Assembly: GCA_938015405.1 (NCBI GenBank)
Contig: CALLPZ010000434.1
Span: 1-10,035, forward strand
Reading direction: 5' to 3'
Origin: an uncultured Pseudanabaenaceae cyanobacterium
Lineage (GTDB): Bacteria > Cyanobacteriota > Cyanobacteriia > PCC-9006 > JAAUQQ01
DNA: 10,035 bases
Positions 1 to 6,623 of the stretch are shown here, one piece after another; positions within the stretch are counted from its first letter, which is position 1, and each line of letters opens with the position of its first letter. The notes beneath the pieces are model-generated. The model was not told the origin of the DNA. It was given only the letters and a program-made list of their open reading frames with translations, and did not search any database. Made by a program: the position numbers and the translations under genes.

Positions 1-154
1 ATAGCCAGATCCGTGGATGCTGCTAAGCCAAGATTTATTTGGCCTACAAAGCAAAGCAAAAACCAACATTTCAAATTGCGTAGAAGCCCACCTGTAAAAG
101 AAATTTCTCTATGGCAACCTAATAGAGCATCTTGCTTTTTAAAGGTCAGCTTTG

Positions 155-1441
155 ATGACCAACGCTCAGGAGATTAGTGGAATAGGTGACGACATCGGAG
201 GAATAGCAATTCCCCGACCTCGCAAAATCCAGGCGAAGGATGTTTCCATATTTTTGCTACGGGTTTTACTCTTTATTGCAGGCCTTAACCTAGCCATTTG
301 GGGTGGGCGACTTGCCATGACTCGTATCAATTCTGTGGTCGCGAGTGAAGCCTTTATTAATGGTCGCATTGTGACTCTAACGTCTCCCATTGATGGGCAG
401 GTGATGATGCCAGAGAATCTCCGGTCAGGACAACCTATAGAGATGGCCACAGTCCTGGCTCAAATCATCAATCCTGAGCTCGATCCCTGGCTGAGAGATG
501 CAACCTATGAAATGGCAGTTGAGCGATCGCGCCTCGATAATTTAATTCAGCAGCTCAACCAGCGTAGCGTAGCCATTGCCCCCTCGCGGGAGTACCACGA
601 CTACCGCTCTCAGCAGCTGCAGTACCAAGCCACCATTCAGCTAGCCGCCCAGGGGGTACGCCAAGCAGAGCTACGCCTACAAACCGCTCAAGAAGAAGCA
701 GGCCTAGCCCAAGACAACTTCAAGCGCCTATTACCCCTGGCCGAACAGGGCGCCATTCCCTTGCAGCGGGCCGAGGAAGTCTCCCGAGATTGGACGATCA
801 GTCAACAAGCGGTGCAGCAAGCCACCATTGAAGTAGAAAACAAACGCATCGAGCTCAATAGCATTCAGCAACAGGCCCTACAGCTCCTGCCGCCCCATCC
901 CGTTGTCAGTCCAGACCTACTCGCCGTTCAGGATGTACAACGGCAAATCAATGAAACCCGCGATCGCATCGCCGCCCGAGAGGCTGCCATATCGCAGGCC
1001 AAGATCGATCCAAAGCACCAGGACCAACCGATCACCCCTCCCTTTCCTGGCGTCATTTGGGAAGCCCTTGTGGGTCCAGAGGAACAGGTCGCCACGGGGC
1101 AACCCATGGTGCGATTACTCAACTGCGAACAACTGTGGGTCGATGCCTTCGTCAGCGTCGATGACTTACCGAGAGTGCGCCTAGGCAGCAGCGCCAAGGT
1201 CAAGCTCTACAATGGCGAACTGGAATTAAGTGGGAAAGTCGCCACGGTGCGATCGCGGCTAACGGGCGTACAAAGCCTGGGCCAAGACAGCGCCATCAAT
1301 CCTCCCAATCTGGAGGAGAAGCAAGTCGCTCAATTACGCATTGAGCTGGACGAGCCAGAACAATTAACCGCCTCCGACAACAGTGCCGCCGCTTTCTGCA
1401 ATGTCGGGCAGATTGCCCAAGTGGAAATTGGGGCGCAGTAG
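155..1441 (+). CDS. HlyD-family periplasmic adaptor (membrane fusion protein)
   Basis: Periplasmic adaptor of the kind that bridges an inner-membrane machine to a TolC-like outer-membrane channel. Counting from ATG 155 (428 aa), a cytoplasmic tail is followed by one membrane segment at about residues 32-50. The first half of a lipoyl/barrel-sandwich domain follows at about 70-109 (VTLTSPIDGQV). A long Gln/Glu/Arg-rich coiled-coil hairpin spans about 112-283. The second lipoyl half is at about 293-325 (PPFPGVIWEALVGPEEQVATG), then a beta-barrel runs to the end. Hairpin residues R191-L195-P202 fit the R-x3-L-x6-S tip motif that adaptors use to dock TolC, with Pro in place of Ser. ATG 155 is preferred over the adjacent in-frame TTG at 152 because AAAGG at 141-145 is well spaced from it. 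No transporter ATPase or RND pump lies beside it, and a cellulose synthase is 3 kb downstream. I infer a role in polysaccharide export. HlyD-type adaptors have been linked to cyanobacterial cellulose secretion (from memory). The family is clear; the substrate is not. Confidence 0.88.
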   Translation: MTNAQEISGIGDDIGGIAIPRPRKIQAKDVSIFLLRVLLFIAGLNLAIWGGRLAMTRINSVVASEAFINGRIVTLTSPIDGQVMMPENLRSGQPIEMATVLAQIINPELDPWLRDATYEMAVERSRLDNLIQQLNQRSVAIAPSREYHDYRSQQLQYQATIQLAAQGVRQAELRLQTAQEEAGLAQDNFKRLLPLAEQGAIPLQRAEEVSRDWTISQQAVQQATIEVENKRIELNSIQQQALQLLPPHPVVSPDLLAVQDVQRQINETRDRIAAREAAISQAKIDPKHQDQPITPPFPGVIWEALVGPEEQVATGQPMVRLLNCEQLWVDAFVSVDDLPRVRLGSSAKVKLYNGELELSGKVATVRSRLTGVQSLGQDSAINPPNLEEKQVAQLRIELDEPEQLTASDNSAAAFCNVGQIAQVEIGAQ

Positions 1442-1640
1442 TGAGCGATCGCAACGACCAAGCGCAGAGAATCTCCTATCAGATTTATAGTTTGAGCAGT
1501 CAGTCGTTCCTCAGCTCTGGAGCCTGGACTGAAGACACCAGGGGCAAGTTTCCATCGAGTGATCAACGCCTCACAGATTGAAAGCCACTCGTCAACGACA
1601 AGCGTATTCCACTCAGATTCCTTCCATCAAATCCCTTCAG

Positions 1641-1679
1641 AAAAAACAGCGCCCCGGAATTAAACTCCTGGGGCGCTGT
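1641..1679 (-). terminator. Rho-independent terminator for the minus-strand gene
   Basis: Perfect inverted repeat CAGCGCCCC (1647-1655) and GGGGCGCTG (1670-1678), extended by an A-T pair (1646/1679). A run of six A on the plus strand (1641-1646) reads as a U-tract after the hairpin on the minus strand. It sits 60 bp beyond the stop of the minus-strand gene at 1739-2227. On the plus strand no T-run follows, so it is a one-way terminator and not an obvious one for the HlyD gene. Confidence 0.9.
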
Positions 1680-1738
1680 ACCTGGCAGACTGCAATTAAC
1701 AAGACAATTCGTTGAAGGATTCTGACTCAATCCCCTCT

Positions 1739-2227
1739 TTAGAAATCTGGGCTGTGCTCCGAGTCAAAGCAGAAGCCATCTTCCCACTTACGCTTAGGGC
1801 CATTGCACTCTTCGGATGACTCAATCCAGGGTAGAGCAGTGGGGTGGATTTCATCCGCCGACACTTTAGGGGTTAAGGAGCTAGCCAGGTACAGGCCATT
1901 CACTAGCGTGACAATTAAGCTGGTCAACAGCAATAGTAAAAAGATCGCATTTGCCGGTGTCCAGAGGCGAAAGCCATCGCTAATACGACGCGCCTTGGAG
2001 CGCCGTTCAGGACCTGCCAGAAACACAAGGTAAAAACGCTTGAAAGGCGTGGGGATAGACAGACGAATGTCTAGCTTATGGCGATCAGGGTTCACCATCG
2101 CTGATCGCAAGGCCTCTAGCTGCGCATCGCTAAAGCTATCCACCATCGTCGGGGACATACGATTCAGCAGGCGGCTGAGGAAAGGGTCGAAACGATAGCC
2201 CTCACGGGGGGAGGAATCGAAGGTCAT
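1739..2227 (-). CDS. Conserved hypothetical one-pass membrane protein
   Basis: Function unknown. From ATG 2227 the product is 162 aa. The N-terminal half is soluble and amphipathic (FLSRLLNRMS, then SFSDAQLEALRSAM). It is followed by a block with HKLDIRLSIPTPFKRFYLV and LAGPERRS (about residues 50-77), which I recognise as a recurrent pattern in cyanobacterial hypothetical proteins. One strongly hydrophobic segment lies at about 93-115. The C-terminal tail carries two cysteines in the pattern C-x6-W-x-D-x2-C-x-D-x2-H-x-P-x-F (C141, C153), which could form a disulfide or bind metal if the tail is periplasmic. The frame stays open upstream to an ATG at 2362, which would give 207 aa. I prefer 2227 because the extra 45 residues look like non-conserved sequence beginning at a HIP1 site, although no good Shine-Dalgarno precedes 2227. 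It has its own terminator and points away from the lectin gene, so it may be unrelated to the glycan genes. Confidence 0.72.
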   Translation of the reverse strand: MTFDSSPREGYRFDPFLSRLLNRMSPTMVDSFSDAQLEALRSAMVNPDRHKLDIRLSIPTPFKRFYLVFLAGPERRSKARRISDGFRLWTPANAIFLLLLLTSLIVTLVNGLYLASSLTPKVSADEIHPTALPWIESSEECNGPKRKWEDGFCFDSEHSPDF

Positions 2228-3218
2228 TGCAGGAAACCAGGTGGCGTTGGCATAACCGTGAGAATCTGTCCAAAGGTGAAGCGGAATTTTAAGCCCAAAG
2301 CAAGTCTTGGGCGGGGGTGTAACGATTTTAAAACTGCGAGACTTGCGATCGCCTCGCAACATCTGCTCAACCTATCCTCAGAACAAAAGAGTAATGCGAC
2401 GGATTCGGTCCAGGGCATTCCACGGAACAGCAACTTGGGGAAGTTGGTTAGTCCTACGGTGTTCAGCCAAGATTTTGCAGCAGACAGCGCGATCAACCCA
2501 GTCAACCGCGAGAGATGCCACGGTAACCAACTCCGTACGGTTACCCCTTATGCCTAAGCACAGCGCTCACGCTACGGATAGCAATCTCCCTAGGTCATCC
2601 GCATCTGCATAGCAGCGTTGGTTCCACAAACGCAGCCACACCCCAAACCAAAATCGAGCGTAATCAAGCGATCTACGATCTATTTGAGTGAAGTGGTAGA
2701 TCTATGACTTTCTATATTCCACGAGACAAAATACATTAAATCCATTTAGAAACAAGCCACATACATTTGTCTTAGATTCAAAAAATTAGATTTATAAAAT
2801 ATCTTCCAGACGAGAACCACACCCATTCGTTCAAAAAATCTAAAAACGATATATTACGTTCAAGTAAATTTATCGAATATATAGCGAAATGACAATCCAG
2901 CAGAATGAACAGCGGAGGCTCACAATCGACAAAGCATCGACGAAGAAAGAGATACAGATCACATCTAATTCTGAGAATTTAGCAGTTTTTTATTTTATTT
3001 AGTCATTTCAACTGAGACCTTAAAATCCTCTTTATTCAGTTTTTATCTATTGAACTTCTATTTTATTTCGGATTTTTCGACAATGGACTTGAATCTATAT
3101 CTGTGGACATCCCCAGCACCACCTTGCATCACCCCAGCCTGCAACAAGACAGCAAGATTTAGCCCTAGCTTCTCTCTCTTCCTCTGGCCTGTTCGACGTT
3201 TTCTTACGAGCAAACCAG
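2228..3218. other. Long intergenic region with no convincing gene; divergent promoter space
   Basis: About 990 bp between the divergent minus-strand gene and the lectin gene. Open frames here lack recognisable motifs and sit in alternative frames. The left part (2228-2690) has ordinary composition and holds several small inverted repeats: GCCCAA/TTGGGC (2293-2298/2307-2312), GGTAACC/GGTTACC (2522-2528/2539-2545) and GATCTAC/GTAGATC (2670-2676/2696-2702). The right part (about 2690-3080) is strikingly AT-rich. Promoters for both flanking genes must lie here or close by. TATAAA-like hexamers occur near 2793, but no well-spaced -35 accompanies them, so I do not place a promoter. A long 5' untranslated leader for the lectin gene is possible. 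Confidence 0.6.
2734..2842. repeat. Imperfect direct repeats with A-tracts upstream of the lectin gene
   Basis: Two related segments lie in the AT-rich block. CCACATACATTTGTC (2757-2771) resembles CCACACCCATTCGTTC (2817-2832), and each is followed by an identical TTCAAAAAAT (2777-2786 and 2830-2839). The exact 10-mers start 53 bp apart, close to five helical turns. An inverted AGACAAA/TTTGTCT pair (2734-2740/2766-2772) overlaps the first unit. This could be an operator array or intrinsically bent DNA; no function can be assigned from sequence alone. Confidence 0.45.
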
Positions 3219-4187
3219 ATGACTCAGCCCAACAACATTTCAACCAGGGTCTTGCCTGCCCTGGGGGGCATCGCCAGCAGCATGATGCTGTTCGCGATCG
3301 CTCCCCGGGCTCAGGCTGCCAGCTTCTATTACGACAACTTCAGCGACGGCACTAGTCTCGACCTCATCGGTGACGTAAAGACCGATGAGGCAACTCTCCG
3401 CCTTACCGAAGCGGAGCAAGAGTGGCATCGCGCAGCAGCATGGCACAACGAAAGTCAGGACATCACTGACGGCTTTGAAACAACCTTTTCGTTTCAAATC
3501 TCTGATCTGCGAGCGGCAGATGATCTCTACTACGGCAACAGCGTGGTAGACCAAAACGGACAAACTGGCGGCGACGGCTTTGCTTTCGTCATTCGCAATC
3601 AAGCCTCGAATGCTGTGGGCTATGCCGGTGGCGGTCAGGGCTACAGCGGCATTGCCAATGCCCTTGCGATCGAATTCGACACCTGGGATAACAGCCAGGA
3701 CTTCGCGACTTGGGGCAACGGAGTGAATGAAGATTACGGCTTAGAAAGTAGCAACCACATTAGTGTTCAGGGTCTGACCGACGGTAGCTACGGTGAATAT
3801 CCTCGCTACTCCCTGGGATACACCGATAACATTGTCGACCTCTCCAATGGCGATATCCATGAAGCCACGGTGCGCTACGAAGAAAATCGTCTGAGCATCT
3901 TCCTCAATAGCATTTTGGCGTTGGAGGTTGAGGACTTGGATCTAGGCGGAATCGTCGGTGCAGATAATGCGCTACTGGGATTCACCTCGGGCACAGGTGC
4001 AGCTTGGCAAAGCAATGAAATCCTGAGCTGGTCCTATGACGTCCCCGACAGCAGTATCAAGGGCAGAAGCCGCAGCCTGCTGGCAACTCCTAAGAAAGTG
4101 CCTGAGCCCAGCAGTGTAATGGCGTTGATGGGTGCTATTGCCGGGGCAGCAGCCTGGAAACGGCGACGGCTGTGTAAAACCGCTTAA
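3219..4187 (+). CDS. Secreted L-type (legume-like) lectin with PEP-CTERM anchor
   Basis: 322-aa exported carbohydrate-binding protein. Residues 1-33 form a Sec signal peptide (hydrophobic core around VLPALGGIASSMMLFAIA, cleavage after AQA at about 33). Residues about 35-275 fit the L-type lectin beta-sandwich: GGDGFAFVI (117-125), ALAIEFDTWDN (148-158) with the acidic/Asn residues that hold Ca/Mn in legume lectins, NGDIHEATVRY (210-220), and a closing NEILSWSYD strand (266-274). The C-terminus is a PEP-CTERM tripartite signal: VPEP (294-297), a hydrophobic stretch (299-313) and basic KRRR (314-317). Exosortase would recognise and process it; no exosortase gene is in the window. PEP-CTERM proteins are known to accompany exopolysaccharide production. 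Its position 190 bp before the cellulose synthase suggests that it binds surface glycan or holds the matrix, which is inference. ATG 3219 has only a weak Shine-Dalgarno but gives a clean signal peptide. Confidence 0.85.
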   Translation: MTQPNNISTRVLPALGGIASSMMLFAIAPRAQAASFYYDNFSDGTSLDLIGDVKTDEATLRLTEAEQEWHRAAAWHNESQDITDGFETTFSFQISDLRAADDLYYGNSVVDQNGQTGGDGFAFVIRNQASNAVGYAGGGQGYSGIANALAIEFDTWDNSQDFATWGNGVNEDYGLESSNHISVQGLTDGSYGEYPRYSLGYTDNIVDLSNGDIHEATVRYEENRLSIFLNSILALEVEDLDLGGIVGADNALLGFTSGTGAAWQSNEILSWSYDVPDSSIKGRSRSLLATPKKVPEPSSVMALMGAIAGAAAWKRRRLCKTA

Positions 4188-4200
4188 GCAGGCGGATTGA

Positions 4201-4272
4201 ATTAGACCCAAAGGTATTCCCCTCTAGAAGGGACATGGCCTGCCATGTCCCGATGGTGATATCAGGTCTAAT
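4201..4272 (+). promoter_or_regulatory. Nested inverted repeat between lectin and cellulose synthase genes
   Basis: Inner arms GGGACATGGC (4230-4239) and GCCATGTCCC (4242-4251) form a perfect 22-bp near-palindrome. Outer arms ATTAGACC (4201-4208) and GGTCTAAT (4265-4272) enclose it. No T-run follows on either strand, so it is not a standard terminator. It begins 14 bp after the lectin stop and ends 105 bp before the synthase start. It could be an mRNA 3'-end or processing structure, an attenuator, or a dimeric repressor site. Confidence 0.5.
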
Positions 4273-4377
4273 CTGCAATTCCATTCCTGGGTTGAACCGC
4301 CCAGCTGTCAGGAAAGCATCGCTCCCGAGTCAGAGCATCAGCATCGACCCAGTCAGGTCATCTACCACCCACCCACC

Positions 4378-6474
4378 ATGCGCTTCAGTTCTTGGAAATT
4401 CTTTTTTCTCGCCCTCGTCAGCAGCTTCGTCATCTGCGACGTGGTGTTGCTGAGCCAAAACCTAAGCGGAATCGTCACCAAGGCCAGCGCCTTAACCCCA
4501 CTCCTTATGGTGTTGGCCCTGGGGCTCATGGCACGGGCAATCTACCCCAACCGTCCCCCCGTCTGGCTCAAGCTAGTCCTTAGTTTGGGTGCTGCTGCCA
4601 TGAATGGTCGCTACCTCTGGTGGCGCATTACCGAGACCCTGGTGTTGGATTGGTATAGCGGACCGCTGAGTGTGTTGCTGGTGGTGATGGAATGCATCGC
4701 TGTGCTCAACACCCTGATCATCATTTCCCAAACCGTTAATCAAACGGACCATAGCCCCAAGGCAGACAAGCTTTCAAGCCTAATTTGCGGCGGTCAGTAC
4801 CAACCCAGTGTCGATATTTTTATTCCCACCTACGACGAACCCGCTAGCGTTCTCCAGCGCACCATGGTGGGGGCCATGGCCATGAGCTATCCCAAGAAAA
4901 CGGTGTGGTTGTTGGATGATGGTGAGCGTCCCGAGATGGAAACCCTGGCGACAGAACTGGGGGTACGCTACCTGGCCCGCACAGAACATAGCCATGCCAA
5001 AGCCGGCAACCTCAACCATGGCTTTAAGCAGAGCAGCGGCGAAATCATCATTACCTTCGATGCCGATTTCGTCCCCCTCAACAACTTCATCGAGCGAGCC
5101 CTGGGCTTCTTCACCGACCCTCAGCTAGCCATGATTGTGACGCCCCAAAATTTCTACAATCCCGATCCTCCGGAGCTCAACCTGGGCGGCCGCATTCTGC
5201 CCCATGAGCAAACCGTGTTTTACAGCATCCTTCAGGCAGGGCGGGATAGCAGCAACAGCGTCATCTGCACAGGCACCTCGATTCTGTTTCGCCGCAGTGC
5301 AATTGATGAGCTGGGAGGCTTTCCCACAGACACCATCGTTGAGGACTGGGTGACCGGCATGTCTCTCCAGGCCAAGGGTTACAAGACGATGTACCTGAAT
5401 GAAATGCTCAGCGTGGGAGCTGCCCCCTATGACTTGGGGGCTTACCTGGTACAGCGAATCCGCTGGGCTGAGGGCACGCTTAAGACTGCCTTTAGCCGCT
5501 ACTGCCCACTATTTACCCCTGGCTTTAGCCTGATTCAACGCATCAATCACATGTCTGGGGTGCTGTACTGGGTTGATCAGGCAACTCAAAGCTTTGCCTA
5601 CGTCGCTCCAGTGCTCTACCTGTTTTTTGGCATGCGGGCCATCAATACCAATATTCCCGACATCCTTTCCTACTGGGCGGCGACTTACATCTATGGCATG
5701 TTCATCGTCTCCTGGGTGACGGGCTGTCGAACCATTGTGGTTTCCTTTACCTACAACATTTTGCAATGCTTCCACCTGCTGCCCGTGGTGGTTAAGACGG
5801 CGCTATTCCCCAATAAACGGGTGAAGTTCAAGACAACCCCGAAGGAAGCGGGGGAGGTCAAGACCGATTACAAACTCATGTCGCCTCTGCTGGTGCTGCT
5901 GTTCTTCAACCTACTCAGCATCATGGTGACGGTGCTCCAGGTCCGTCCTGGCAGTGGCGCCATGGGGTCACAAATCATCAATCTGTTGTGGGCACAATTC
6001 AACTTACTGATTCTGGGCTTAGGCGTGATCGCCAGCATGGCCTCCGGGAGCGATCGCCGTTCTAGCCCCCGTGTACAAAGAGCCGAACGCTGCTACGTCC
6101 ACATCGGTAACCCAGCCCAGCCCAACCAAAGTCAGCGCAGCTATCCCTCAGAACTCCTCGACATCTCCGAGTCCGGTGCCGCAATCCGTTTACCAGAAGG
6201 AATCCAGTTTTTTCCCGGTGATGAACTGTACTTCTCCGTCCCCAACGAAGACCTACTATTGCAGCTACGACTGAAGCGAGAGAGTCGAGGTAATCGCATT
6301 ATGGTGGCCTTCGACAACCCTAGCCGTGCTGACGAGCTGTCCCTGATTCGCTTCGTTTACACTCGCCCCCATCGCTGGAAACGTCCAGCCGTCGCCAACG
6401 AATTTCAAGCTTTTCAAGCCATTTTCATGAGTTTGTTGGAAATGCGTCCATTTCGCCAACATGGCATGGGATAA
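4378..6474 (+). CDS. bcsA: BcsA-type cellulose synthase catalytic subunit with PilZ domain
   Basis: 698-aa processive GT2 glycosyltransferase that polymerises UDP-glucose into beta-1,4-glucan and threads the chain through its own membrane channel. Membrane segments lie at about residues 7-27, 38-54, 64-75 and 96-118. The catalytic domain follows: FIPTYDEP (148-155), LLDDG (178-182), AKAGNLNHG (207-215), DAD (228-230), VED (321-323, equivalent to BcsA TED, general base Asp) and QRIRW (359-363, the Q-x-x-R-W acceptor motif). More membrane segments fill about 400-470 and 500-553. FKTTPK (484-489) matches the FxVTxK gating loop. A PilZ domain follows, with RSSPR (561-565, RxxxR) and DISESG (595-600, DxSxxG), so the c-di-GMP site appears intact. 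BcsA proteins are commonly 700-870 aa, making this compact but complete. No Shine-Dalgarno precedes ATG 4378. No bcsB, bcsC, bcsD or bcsZ lies nearby. A related beta-glucan product cannot be excluded. Confidence 0.92.
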   Translation: MRFSSWKFFFLALVSSFVICDVVLLSQNLSGIVTKASALTPLLMVLALGLMARAIYPNRPPVWLKLVLSLGAAAMNGRYLWWRITETLVLDWYSGPLSVLLVVMECIAVLNTLIIISQTVNQTDHSPKADKLSSLICGGQYQPSVDIFIPTYDEPASVLQRTMVGAMAMSYPKKTVWLLDDGERPEMETLATELGVRYLARTEHSHAKAGNLNHGFKQSSGEIIITFDADFVPLNNFIERALGFFTDPQLAMIVTPQNFYNPDPPELNLGGRILPHEQTVFYSILQAGRDSSNSVICTGTSILFRRSAIDELGGFPTDTIVEDWVTGMSLQAKGYKTMYLNEMLSVGAAPYDLGAYLVQRIRWAEGTLKTAFSRYCPLFTPGFSLIQRINHMSGVLYWVDQATQSFAYVAPVLYLFFGMRAINTNIPDILSYWAATYIYGMFIVSWVTGCRTIVVSFTYNILQCFHLLPVVVKTALFPNKRVKFKTTPKEAGEVKTDYKLMSPLLVLLFFNLLSIMVTVLQVRPGSGAMGSQIINLLWAQFNLLILGLGVIASMASGSDRRSSPRVQRAERCYVHIGNPAQPNQSQRSYPSELLDISESGAAIRLPEGIQFFPGDELYFSVPNEDLLLQLRLKRESRGNRIMVAFDNPSRADELSLIRFVYTRPHRWKRPAVANEFQAFQAIFMSLLEMRPFRQHGMG

Positions 6475-6589
6475 AGTCTCCCCGTCCCAAGCTGCAAGAG
6501 GTCGGCCCAAAACGCAATGGATCCACCGATCATCGGGTACCCTACCTATAGATATTGCTTTGCCAGCCCCCTAAGTCAATCTGCCCGAA

Positions 6590-6616
6590 TGCTAGCTGTT
6601 GATACAACTTCTAGCA
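6590..6616 (+). promoter_or_regulatory. Hairpin immediately upstream of the CsgG-like gene start
   Basis: TGCTAG (6590-6595) pairs with CTAGCA (6611-6616). Inside, GTTG (6598-6601) pairs with CAAC (6605-6608), leaving a 2x2 internal loop and an ATA apical loop. The structure ends 7 nt before ATG 6624, over the ribosome entry region, where no Shine-Dalgarno is visible. It could tune translation. TATAGA at 6547-6552 might be a -10 element, but no -35 matches. The rest of the 149-bp gap after the synthase shows nothing else clear. Confidence 0.35.
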
Positions 6617-6623
6617 ATTCCCC

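Noticed and set aside
1..177. A plus-strand frame open from the left edge to TAG 175-177 (58 codons), overlapping the HlyD start
   Set aside because: No recognisable motif, AT-rich non-coding-like composition, and an open run of this length is plausible by chance. It could be the tail of an upstream gene, but nothing supports that.
1442..1640. A terminator for the HlyD gene
   Set aside because: No GC-rich stem followed by T-run is visible on the plus strand. The 1646-1679 hairpin has its U-tract only on the minus strand.
2258..2612. Two overlapping plus-strand frames (99 and 101 aa) in the intergenic region
   Set aside because: They overlap each other in different frames, show low-complexity non-family sequence, and neither has a ribosome binding site or recognisable domain.
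2889..3002. A 37-codon open frame starting at ATG 2889 (MTIQQNEQRR...)
   Set aside because: Short, lies in the AT-rich upstream block, has no Shine-Dalgarno and no recognised family. It cannot be told from chance without conservation or ribosome data.
3050..3355. A 101-aa plus-strand frame overlapping the lectin gene start
   Set aside because: Its second half is the lectin signal-peptide region read in another frame. The lectin frame has a clear signal peptide and domain.
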